In this document: piece after piece, positions 55,754 to 64,000 of the stretch | How the letters are laid out: the number at the start of each line of letters is the position of its first letter | Position numbering within the stretch: position 1 is the stretch's first letter | Source of the DNA: Aradus depressus | Taxonomy: Eukaryota; Arthropoda; Insecta; Hemiptera; Aradidae | Direction of reading: 5' to 3' | Length of the DNA: 64,000 nucleotides | Assembly: GCA_963662175.1 (NCBI GenBank) | Contig: OY759216.1 | Location: 40,317,087 to 40,381,086 of the forward strand | Made by a program: the position numbers and the translations under genes | The notes under the pieces: model-generated | The model's input: the letters and a program-made list of their open reading frames with translations, nothing else | Databases searched by the model: none | What the model was told of the DNA's origin: nothing

Positions 55754-56942
55754 TGTAGCATGTCTACCCTATAGATAATGCTCAGAACTGGCGATGTCTA
55801 TGAGAGGATCGCGATCGCTAGGAGCAAAGTATGGGTTGTGTGGTGTTGAATAAACGAGAATTGCATTTGGAAGAGAATGCTCGGAACCAATGATGCCTGC
55901 GAGAGAATCGCGATCGCTGGGAGCGAAAATAAAGAATAATAGAGACACAATGGAAAGGAAGCCAAGATAATTGTCTACATCCGGTGTATAAGGAATAAGC
56001 AGTAAAGGTTTTTTTTTCTTACTCCAGGTTTTCACACAACTAGAGGCAGATGTTAATTGGTAATATGCGATTGGCTGGAAATAAAATGGGCGGAGTCCGA
56101 CGACCAATCAAGCCTCAAGAACTGTCCCCTACCACGGTCAGATATCGGAAGCCACTCCCCGTTTTACTCATTCTTTGCTCATGTCTTGGTGGATCACCAC
56201 GTATCTTTTCTATAAGTAAAGTTTAGTTTGAATATGTGAAATTACTGACAGTCTTCGCTCATGTCTTGGTGGATCACCACGTTCTTTTCTTTGTAAAGTT
56301 TAGTTTGAATATGTGAAAGTACTTTTTCTGTGTCCATATCTCAGTCGAGCTCCACGTATCTTCTCTGTTTTAATATTAGTTTGAATATGTGAATTAGTCG
56401 TAGAGACACACTTTGATTTTGGACGGTGCAAAGTCAGTGGGGGTGTAACTTCTGGTGTGCCCTCGAAACTACGCAGATCTTCAGGGACTATGTGAATAGA
56501 CGATTTCTACGGGAAGTCCAGAAAGGGTGATCACGCCGTCATTCGCCATGGATATCGTATCGAGGTACCTCGTAATTAAGTTATAATTCAGTCCTTCAGA
56601 CACACGGCCAAATTATATATATTCAATTGTTGTTTTGTAAATATGTTCTCATTAAAATAAATATGTTAAAGTTATAGTTTTGATTCATTTCATTCCCCCC
56701 CCCCCCCACTCATGCTTCTTCTGGTTGACAACAGTAATTAATTATTGTTAATTACTGATGTCAACTAACCGTTAGGAACTTGTAACCGTTCTTCCCGTGG
56801 GAGTGCTTTCAGCTATTCAGGCATTGTTTAATTAAAGTCGCGATTTAAATAATTTGCAATTTTAATAATTTTTCGATCTCAATTTTATTTATTTTATTAA
56901 TTACGTGATTTGCACTCACCCAGGGAGGGAAATGGTTATAAT
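55754..56942 (+). repeat. 5' LTR
   Basis: 1189 bp, from TGTAGCATG to GGTTATAAT. It contains two direct repeats of about 52 bp (55778-55829, 55877-55929), each centred on the palindrome GCGATCGC. Three tandem ~75-bp units lie at about 56172-56397 (caccacgt...gtttagtttgaatatgtgaa). Several AATAAA words are possible poly(A) signals. Confidence 0.95.
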
Positions 56943-56960
56943 TGGCGCCCGAACAGGGAC
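56943..56960 (+). other. Primer-binding site, tRNA-Lys type
   Basis: TGGCGCCCGAACAGGGAC directly follows the LTR. This is the 18-nt complement of the 3' end of tRNA-Lys(UUU), the same primer type used by lentiviruses and by several insect LTR elements. Confidence 0.95.
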
Positions 56961-57379
56961 TTGATTTGTTTATTAATTATGCCAATTAGTATAATTAATG
57001 AACCCCACTAATCGGTCCCTTATTAATTAATTAATTTTTTTAATTAAAAAAAAAAAAAAAAATTTTTTTTTTGCTTTTTAACGTAGATTCCAGCCTATTA
57101 GGCCACAATGTTATATTTTCACTTAAAGTCGGTATTTAGAATCAAAACTGAAGAAGGATGGGTGAGGGTAGGGACAATGAATGACATCATTTATTGAAAT
57201 AATTTTATTTTTTTTTGTTTTTGATTTTTTTTTTTATGTAGATTTAGTAGGCATTTATTTTACATATTATAACTATTGTTGTATTGTGATGCCATCTGAC
57301 AGGTCACCATAGAAATTAGGTTAGCACCAGACCTCCCGTATAATTCATTTAATTGTTTTGATATATATTTCTTATCAGA
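56961..57379 (+). other. Untranslated leader of the LTR element
   Basis: AT-rich leader, including an A/T palindromic run at 57040-57070. It probably carries packaging signals; none identified. Confidence 0.5.
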
Positions 57380-58996
57380 ATGAAAGGGAAAGGGAAGTCG
57401 GACTTAGAGCCGATACAGACACGGTCTAGGAAAACTATCCGTACGCCCCCGGAGTCCCCGGTAGAAAATCCTAAATTTGACCTAGAGGCGATGTTTAAGG
57501 CCATGCAGGAACAGATGGGAAACTTGGGAAAGGATTTAAAAGCGGACATGCAGGAACAGATAGGACAGCAGGGAAAGGCCATGCAGGAACAGATTTCGGG
57601 ACTAGGACAACAGGGAAAGGCCATGCAGGAACAGATAGGACAGCAGACTTCGGAGATAAAGGAACAAATTTCGGCAATGGCAAATAATATCGAATCCATT
57701 AATCGCGATATGGGCACTCTACGATCTGAGTCCGGAGAATTGAGAACTAGACAGGATAATTTAGAAGGGAAATATGATAAACATGTTTCTGAAGTTAGGG
57801 ACATGGTAGATGTCTGTCATCATGAAATGACAGGTAGGATCATGTCAGAAACACAACGTTTAGATAAGGAGGTCGAGGAAATAAATTCGAACCAAAATCT
57901 TTTTCGTACCGATTGTGAGAAGAGATTCGCCAATATCTCGAAGAGAATAGATACTGTTTCGGGTCAAAATCAGGTCTCAACCCCAAAACATAATGACCAA
58001 GTGACGTTCCCCATCCCTGAAGAACATAAGGATTGGTATACAGGTCAGACCTTTGCTCGCGAACAACCTAGTAACGTCACTTTCCAAAATACGTATATAA
58101 AAAATTACGAACGTAACAAGGTAACGTTCCGTAACAATGTGTTGGATTTACCCAACCATTTCATATCAAATTTAGAAATTGCATATAGTCACATTGGAGA
58201 ATTTTATAATCTGAACGAATTCATAAAGTCACATTTAAAGGGCGAGGGTCTGGATTGGTTCCTTGTAAAGTCAGGAAGTATCCGCTCTTTTGATGAATTC
58301 GTCAATGCGTTCAAAGATAGGTTCTGCGGGGAGAAATATGACGTTATAGTCCGTAGGGAACTTGATACCCAAGGCTATGCCGATCATATGGATAAAACAC
58401 CCAGCGAACATTTTTCAAAATTAGTGTCACGACTCCAGGATAGTACATATAAAATTCCGGAAGGCTACGTATGTGAACTATTAAGCAAACATTATGGAGA
58501 GACGGTCGAAAATTCAGTTAGGATCCAGGGAATAATCTCTATTGAGAGACTACATGAGCAAATAATTAGGATAGGTACTAACATAATTAGACGTGATTGT
58601 AAATTAAAGGATAGTTCTTGGAAAGGCGGGGAATGACAGTACCGACCAGATAGTCTTCCGAAAAACAATAACTTTCCCAAACAAGACCTACCTCGTTACA
58701 ATTCTGGGAATGCACGGGGAACCTCTCACTACAATCAAGAGAGAGGGAATCAATTTAGCCGAGGCCCTTCCCGCGAGTCAAATCCAAATTACGATCGGCC
58801 ACGTAATTACTATGACTCAAATCAGAATTATAATCGACCACCTAATTATAGGGATAACCAGTCGAAACCTAATGTAAGAAACATGGAGGTAGTGACAGAC
58901 AACAATGTCAATACAGACATGAAAGAAATAAAGCAATCCCTTGGAGAGTTGGCTAACAACCTGAAACCAATTGTTAACCACTTGATAAAAAACTAA
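57380..58996 (+). CDS. gag reading frame with an in-frame TGA
   Basis: The frame opens at ATG 57380, meets TGA at 58634-58636 after 418 codons, and stays open for 119 further codons to TAA at 58994-58996. The N-terminal part has a repeated coiled-coil-like segment (AMQEQIGQQ / MQEQISGLGQQ units, residues ~30-110). The middle (residues ~220-400) resembles a capsid domain (DLPNHFISNLEIAY, GEGLDWFLV, FDEFVNAFKDRF). After the TGA, an Arg/Asn/Tyr/Gln-rich tail stands where a nucleocapsid would be, without a zinc knuckle. The TGA may be a mutation or a programmed readthrough point; the sequence alone does not decide. Confidence 0.85.
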
Positions 58997-59152
58997 GTAG
59001 CAGGAGTGGGATGAACAAACTTAAAACTATGGGGGGAGGTAAATTTAAATTCAAGGGGGACATACGCAGTTTGCTTGGTACAGAAATGATGACGAGATTG
59101 ACAGGGGACATTGACCTACATACTAACGTTGACAATAGATGTCCCACTCCTG
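58987..59152 (+). promoter_or_regulatory. -1 ribosomal frameshift signal, gag to pol
   Basis: The heptamer A AAA AAC (58987-58993) is in the correct gag register and is followed at once by the gag stop TAA. After a 7-nt spacer, CAGGAGTGGGA (59001-59011) is the exact complement of TCCCACTCCTG (59142-59152), an 11-bp stem with a ~130-nt loop. The -1 frame is open from 58978, through CTA AGT AGC, into the next ORF. All four parts match known retroviral frameshift sites; function is inferred. Confidence 0.8.
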
Positions 59153-59988
59153 TAAAGGTAAAGACAGACAGTAACAACGGACTGACATTGATGAAGCTTC
59201 AAGGGTACCAAGAAGGTAGCGGTTTAGGAAGACACGGCAATGGACGTTTGGAACCAGTTTTTATCACCAAGAGAAGACCACTTCAAGGATTAGGTTACGA
59301 GTACAGATTTTTTAATATCAGACCACCAGTTAACGTAGAATCAATAGCAAAGACATCCTTACCAATCACTGCTAAGGAGGAAGAGACCATCGACAAACCA
59401 ACATACCCCGACAATACTATGACTGCCCCAGATCACGTAAATTCATCAAGTATAAAAGAGGACGAAATCACAGACAGACTGACAGGGAATGACAAAAACA
59501 TAACTTTCCCAGATGACGTCAGAATATCATCTCTGATGCAGGAGTTTTCTGTCCTACTTAGAAACGAGGACGAAGTAACAGACATATCGACAGACAATGA
59601 CCACATAATCCGCTACCCGACTAATGGCAACCCCACTTGTGAAGAACATCCGCAGGTGAACTTCATCAAAGACAATAGGATAACTGACATTTCGGGACTA
59701 CAACAACAGACTTACAAATTTACAGAAAGACAGGCCGAGAGACAGAAACAAAAATTTGAGAGACGACACAAACAGACTACATTAGAAATTGGCGATCAGG
59801 TGTTAGTACAATCTCTGCGAATACCTACCGGTAAGAGGGAAATATCCAAGTTATTACCATTCTGGGAAGGACCTTACCAGATTTTGGAGAAGAAAAGTCC
59901 TCAAACTTTTATTGTAGGACACCTCGGCAGTAACGATGTGAGAGGGACATTCAATATTACCTCTTTAAAGCCGTATATTAGCGGATAA
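59011..59988 (+). CDS. Truncated pol: G-patch fused to integrase C-terminus
   Basis: 325 codons from the first ATG, but in the -1 frame relative to gag and probably translated by frameshifting from it. Residues ~60-95 form a G-patch (LQGYQEGSGLGRHGNGRLEP then GLGYEY), an RNA-binding module known next to the protease of some retroelements. A Thr/Asp-rich linker has three imperfect repeats (DEITDRLT, DEVTDIST, NRITDISG). Residues ~235-325 match the integrase C-terminal (GPY/F-like) region: RQKQKFERRHKQ, GDQVLVQSLRIP, LLPFWEGPYQI, SLKPYI. No D[ST]G protease motif, YxDD box or integrase DDE motif is present. Confidence 0.88.
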   Translation: MNKLKTMGGGKFKFKGDIRSLLGTEMMTRLTGDIDLHTNVDNRCPTPVKVKTDSNNGLTLMKLQGYQEGSGLGRHGNGRLEPVFITKRRPLQGLGYEYRFFNIRPPVNVESIAKTSLPITAKEEETIDKPTYPDNTMTAPDHVNSSSIKEDEITDRLTGNDKNITFPDDVRISSLMQEFSVLLRNEDEVTDISTDNDHIIRYPTNGNPTCEEHPQVNFIKDNRITDISGLQQQTYKFTERQAERQKQKFERRHKQTTLEIGDQVLVQSLRIPTGKREISKLLPFWEGPYQILEKKSPQTFIVGHLGSNDVRGTFNITSLKPYISG

Positions 59989-61740
59989 ATTGACAAGCAG
60001 GCTAGAGAAGCGCTAGGGCTCTCTTTGAGATTAACGATCTTACTTCAGCCGAGTTAGGGGGGCGATTATTGCAGACGAGATCGCGGCCCTAGAGTCAGGG
60101 AAGAGATTTGTGACGTCTCTATGGGTGTCCATCCCCAGCTATCCCAGGAACAGTTAGACAAAGTCACACACACATAAAACAGACACTATTTTTATTATTT
60201 GGGAATTATTTATTATTTTACACTAACGGCCAACACCTCATTATACAACAACACACAAAGAATCACACATACACATTTATTGGGGACACGGGATTTATTA
60301 TTTAGTTATTTTTTTTTGTAAATAGGATAAGGCAGACGGGGACATTCTGGCCCTCCCCTGGGGCTTAACATCGAGCATACCCCCCTTAGTCGAGCTCAAA
60401 GATTCCAAAGTGAATCGCCAGGTTGTAAATAGTATAATAAGTTAGGGTTAGTTTTTTTTTTTTAATTCTAGATATTAAGTTAGGATAATTTTTTGTTCAT
60501 ATATTTAGTAAGAGTATTTTTTTTAAATAGTATTAACAATTTGTTTATGATGTTGGGATAATTTAGTTTAGATAGGTTTGTGGCTTCATTTGAAATTGAC
60601 ATAATTGTAGGACGGGGCAGACGGTATATGGATTGGCCATCCATGGGAATATACCTACGTATTTAAATTTGATTAGGAGACGCGGATCTGAGTAGGCTGA
60701 CAGCGAGGCGATGGCACACACATTTTTAGGTAGTCACGTATGGTAAATGTACTTTCAATTGTATTTGTCTGTTTTGTTTTGTATTTTAAAATAATATTTA
60801 TATTAGTATCCGACCGTGTGTATCTATTGAAAATGTCACATTGACCCATATTTTATCTAGTGACCATGATGGGCTATGTTAACCCAATGAGAGCCTTGTA
60901 AATATATTTGTAACATATATTCAGGTATGGACCTTACTTATTATGATGCAGTGTCGACCACGGTAGGTCAAATGTCAATTTTGTTATTTTATTTAAGAAA
61001 TCCTAGGGCAAGGTGCCGAAGCATACATGACTAAAGGGGGAGATATATTATAAACTGGAGGGGATACCCAGAATTGAATATTTAATTATCGTACACACGG
61101 AGAAGGGGCCACTCCATTGATGCTTGTAGAATCCATTTAAAGGGGCGGGAGTTTGTTTAATTATTTTTTTATGCCATGAACTGACTGTTGAACTGAAGAA
61201 AGGGTTTCGCTACTTGATTAATGCGGATGCCGGAATTTACATATATTTATGAAACTGAGATGGGATTTGAGTGGGCTTATTTTTCTATTTTATATTTCGT
61301 CGTCGTTCCGGCAGAAGGTAAATACCTGTCGAAGGCCTAAGGAGGCATATGGTTAGGGTTTGGTCAACCCAAATTTTTGTTGAAGCGGATTAGGTATATG
61401 GGAATTCAGTTGGAACATTGTCGAGGCGTGGGGCCTTTTTGGATGTTTTAACTAGTCAGTGAATGTATGCTAGAAATAGAATCATCGTTATTTGCCAATG
61501 GAGAGGGTTAACTCCAAGAAGTACAGCGTAAAGTAAAATCATGCTTTGGTCACGCATGCATAGGCAAGCCATGCCGATTCGAAAGGAAATTTAAAATCAT
61601 GTTTTGGTCACGCATGATAATGAGGTCGATACCTGAGTATTTGGTTAAGTGTATATGCTCAGTGAACGAGCAAGTGTTAAGTGAAACTAATAAAATATGT
61701 GACTTCCAATGGTCATTTAGCCGACATATTTTATTTTAAC
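59989..61740 (+). other. Long non-coding 3' internal region of the LTR element
   Basis: About 1.75 kb without an open frame, in the place where a complete relative might carry env or a long 3'UTR. A short purine run at 60055-60062 (taggggggcg) could be a second polypurine tract. Confidence 0.6.
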
Positions 61741-61752
61741 GGGAACGGGGGA
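61741..61752 (+). other. Polypurine tract
   Basis: GGGAACGGGGGA lies just before the 3' LTR, the expected primer for plus-strand synthesis. Confidence 0.88.
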
Positions 61753-61755
61753 TAT

Positions 61756-62954
61756 TGTAGCATGTCTACCCTATAGATAATGCTCAGAACTGGCGATGTC
61801 TATGAGAGGATCGCGATCGCTAGGAGCAAAGTATGGGTTGTGTGGTGTTGAATAAACGAGAATTGCATTTGGAAGAGAATGCTCGGAACCAATGATGCCT
61901 GCGAGAGAATCGCGATCGCTGGGAGCGAAAATAAAGAATAATAGAGACACAATGGAAAGGAAGCCAAGATAATTGTCTACATCCGGTGTATAAGGAATAA
62001 GCAGTAAAGGTTTTTTTTTCTTACTCCAGGTTTTCACACAACTAGAGGCAGATGTTAATTGGTAATATGCGATTGGCTGGAAATAAAATGGGCGGAGTCC
62101 GACGACCAATCAAGCCTCAAGAACTGTCCCCTACCACGGTCAGATATCGGAAGCCACTCCCCGTTTTACTCATTCTTTGCTCATGTCTTGGTGGATCACC
62201 ACGTATCTTTTCTATAAGTAAAGTTTAGTTTGAATATGTGAAATTACTGACAGTCTTCGCTCATGTCTTGGTGGATCACCACGTTCTTTTCTTTGTAAAG
62301 TTTAGTTTGAATATGTGAAAGTACTTTTTCTGTGTCCATATCTCAGTCGAGCTCCACGTATCTTCTCTGTTTTAATATTAGTTTGAATATGTGAATTAGT
62401 CGTAGAGACACACTTTGATTTTGGACGGTGCAAAGTCAGTGGGGGTGTAACTTCTGGTGTGCCCTCGAAACTACGCAGATCTTCAGGGACTATGTGAATA
62501 GACGATTTCTACGGGAAGTCCAGAAAGGGTGATCACGCCGTCATTCGCCATGGATATCGTATCGAGGTACCTCGTAATTAAGTTATAATTCAGTCCTTCA
62601 GACACACGGCCAAATTATATATATTCAATTGTTGTTTTGTAAATATGTTCTCATTAAAATAAATATGTTAAAGTTATAGTTTTGATTCATTTCATTCCCC
62701 CCCCCCCCCCCCCCCCCCCACTCATGCTTCTTCTGGTTGACAACAGTAATTAATTATTGTTAATTACTGATGTCAACTAACCGTTAGGAACTTGTAACCG
62801 TTCTTCCCGTGGGAGTGCTTTCAGCTATTCAGGCATTGTTTAATTAAAGTCGCGATTTAAATAATTTGCAATTTTAATAATTTTTCGATCTCAATTTTAT
62901 TTATTTTATTAATTACGTGATTTGCACTCACACAGGGAGGGAAATGGTTATAAT
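61756..62954 (+). repeat. 3' LTR
   Basis: 1199 bp, matching the 5' LTR except for a poly-C run ten bases longer (62697-62719) and one substitution near the end. Confidence 0.95.
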
Positions 62955-62964
62955 ATATTATATA

Positions 62965-63317
62965 CGAGAGCGCCGGTAGCTCAGTGGTATGCGTGCTTGC
63001 CTTCTGAGCTCAAGATCGTGGGTTCGTAACTCGACCGAGGCCTTTTAGTTTATTTTATTTGGGAGGTAAAATAAACTTAAGCACGCCGTCCTTCGGATGG
63101 GACGTTAAGCGATGGTCCCGAGCCTGTACGATGTCAGGTACTCGTTAAAGACCCCTACCCTAGGTGAATAAAAATTTAGGGTAGGCAAAATTTAGGACTC
63201 CCACAGTAGAGTCGGGCTCATGTCCACCAGAGTGACGAAAGAGCGCTCTGGTAGTAGGCGATATGACCTCGTAGTTAAAACCCGGGCATGAGTCATAAAA
63301 CCTAACCTAACCTAACC
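62965..63317 (+). repeat. SINE family 1, full-length, at the LTR element border
   Basis: Head gagagcgccggtagctcagt, A and B boxes, full body, tail aaaacctaacctaacctaac. The exact 11-bp duplication TATATTATATA lies at 62954-62964 and 63318-63328, the left copy touching the last LTR base. Confidence 0.97.
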
Positions 63318-63328
63318 TATATTATATA

Positions 63329-63714
63329 TAATTTTAAAATAAAAACTTCTGATTGGTTTAGAGACATGTGATTGCCACCATTGGAAAGTGCGCTATAATT
63401 AGTAAAGATCGAATCTTACCTACTTTTCACAAAAAATGGACATATGGATTGTTTGGTTCTAAGGTACTGATATTCATTTCATCAAGATTTTTTTTTTAGG
63501 TTAGTAATTAAAGAGACATATACAGACATACATAGACATTTGTTTTTCTAACCATTTGTGAGTTAGATATTTAGAAAACATGATATTCCGGTGAAAATTC
63601 AACATCAAACTGACCAATTACAAAGCTTTCCCTACACCACATATTTAAAAAAAAATTGTGAATCAATCAAATGGAATAACTAGCATAATAATTATGCATT
63701 TTAGTTATTAAAAT
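63329..63714. other. Gene B intron, AT-rich
   Basis: Nothing recognised. Confidence 0.35.
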
Positions 63715-64000
63715 GCATACAGAGTCTTATGATACTCCCATTGATTTACTCATCAGGCGAACTCTATTTCCAGGATAATTCACTGGCATTGAGCCAAGCC
63801 TGGAAATTGACCTCATATCTCACCGCATACAATTTTTTTATATTTATGTCAATAATTATCACTTCCCCAAAGCCGAGTGAGTTCGTTTCCTAGCTAGTAT
63901 GTGATAAATTGGGAAAGTCCCACAATATAGGTAATCTCAGTCCCTAAATGATGAGGTACCTGCTGAGTGTTAAATAAGGATAGATTTATCGCGATACATT
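63715..64000 (-). repeat. Dispersed repeat R, copy 2, cut by the window edge
   Basis: Reverse complement of 32090-32360: gcgaactctatttccaggat, ggcattgagccaagcctgga, gacctcatatctcaccgcat, aggtacctgctgagtgttaa. Confidence 0.85.

Larger units (their letters stand above)
55754..62954 (+). mobile_element. Non-autonomous Ty3/gypsy-like LTR retrotransposon
   Basis: A 7.2-kb element with two LTRs, primer-binding site, gag, shortened pol and polypurine tract. Both LTRs are preceded by ATAT, so the exact left edge is uncertain by up to four bases. ATAT also follows the right LTR and may be the target duplication. The LTRs differ by poly-C length (13 versus 23) and one substitution seen near the 3' end (cacccagg/cacacagg), indicating a very recent insertion. 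Protease motif, reverse transcriptase, RNase H and integrase core are missing. Movement would need proteins from a complete relative. LTR length and Lys-type primer resemble the Osvaldo group, but that is only a suggestion. Confidence 0.95.

Noticed and set aside
55769..56107. 112-codon open frame on the - strand of both LTRs (also 61771-62109)
   Set aside because: It lies wholly in the LTR, antisense to the element, and is duplicated only because the LTRs are identical.
57349..57804. 151-codon - strand frame opposite gag
   Set aside because: A shadow of the repetitive coiled-coil coding sequence of gag.
59011..59988. Host G-patch gene
   Set aside because: The G-patch is fused to an integrase tail and lies between two LTRs downstream of gag, so it is part of the retrotransposon.

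Overview
The window is animal, probably insect, nuclear DNA. It is AT-rich and has small GT-AG exons separated by kilobase introns. It carries tRNA-derived SINEs, LINEs, hAT and Tc1/mariner relatives, Helitron traces and a Ty3/gypsy-like LTR element. Several SINE tails are short runs of the insect-type telomeric pentamer (CCTAA/TTAGG). The species cannot be named from the sequence; a hemipteran-like insect is a guess.

Two host genes on the + strand can be supported. Gene A enters from the left edge. Seven exons (3066-3221, 6243-6414, 6490-6608, 7003-7528, 9834-10113, 14695-14955, 20651-20711) join in perfect phase over 1575 nt to a TGA stop. They encode the last 524 residues of a basic, Ser/Arg- and Pro-rich, mostly disordered protein with a compact C-terminal motif. 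I do not recognise the family. Gene B appears to start near 29.53 kb: an arthropod-type initiator, a short 5'UTR and five codons, then an intron of about 23 kb. Its second exon (52556-52823) completes a signal peptide and opens a Cys-containing PAN/apple-like domain. The gene leaves the window to the right.

Everything else is intron or intergenic sequence crowded with repeats. SINE family 1 (about 340 bp, tRNA head) has around 20 whole or partial copies. SINE family 2 (about 220 bp, Ser/Leu-tRNA-like head, poly-A tail) has at least four. A dispersed family with about 144-bp internal monomers recurs about a dozen times and forms a tandem array at 17.7-18.4 kb. A 40-bp minisatellite fills 15.3-16.8 kb. 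Fold-back DNA elements lie at 5.6, 8.9, 35.2, 40.0, 47.7 and 52.9 kb. Target duplications reveal nesting: SINE2 inside a hAT element inside SINE1 (27.6-29.05 kb), SINE1 inside SINE2 (37.07-37.63 kb), and a LINE inside a fold-back element (0.63-1.99 kb).

The most interesting object is a young LTR retrotransposon at 55754-62954. Its two ~1.2-kb LTRs differ almost only in a poly-C run. It has an 18-nt primer-binding site of the Lys tRNA type and a gag reading frame interrupted by one TGA. Its gag end carries a textbook -1 frameshift signal: slippery A AAA AAC, then the stop, a 7-nt spacer, and an exact 11-bp long-range stem. The frameshift leads into a shortened pol frame in which a G-patch domain is followed directly by the integrase C-terminal tail; reverse transcriptase, RNase H, the integrase core and any recognisable protease are absent. 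It looks like a recently mobile, non-autonomous derivative that keeps its translational recoding signal.
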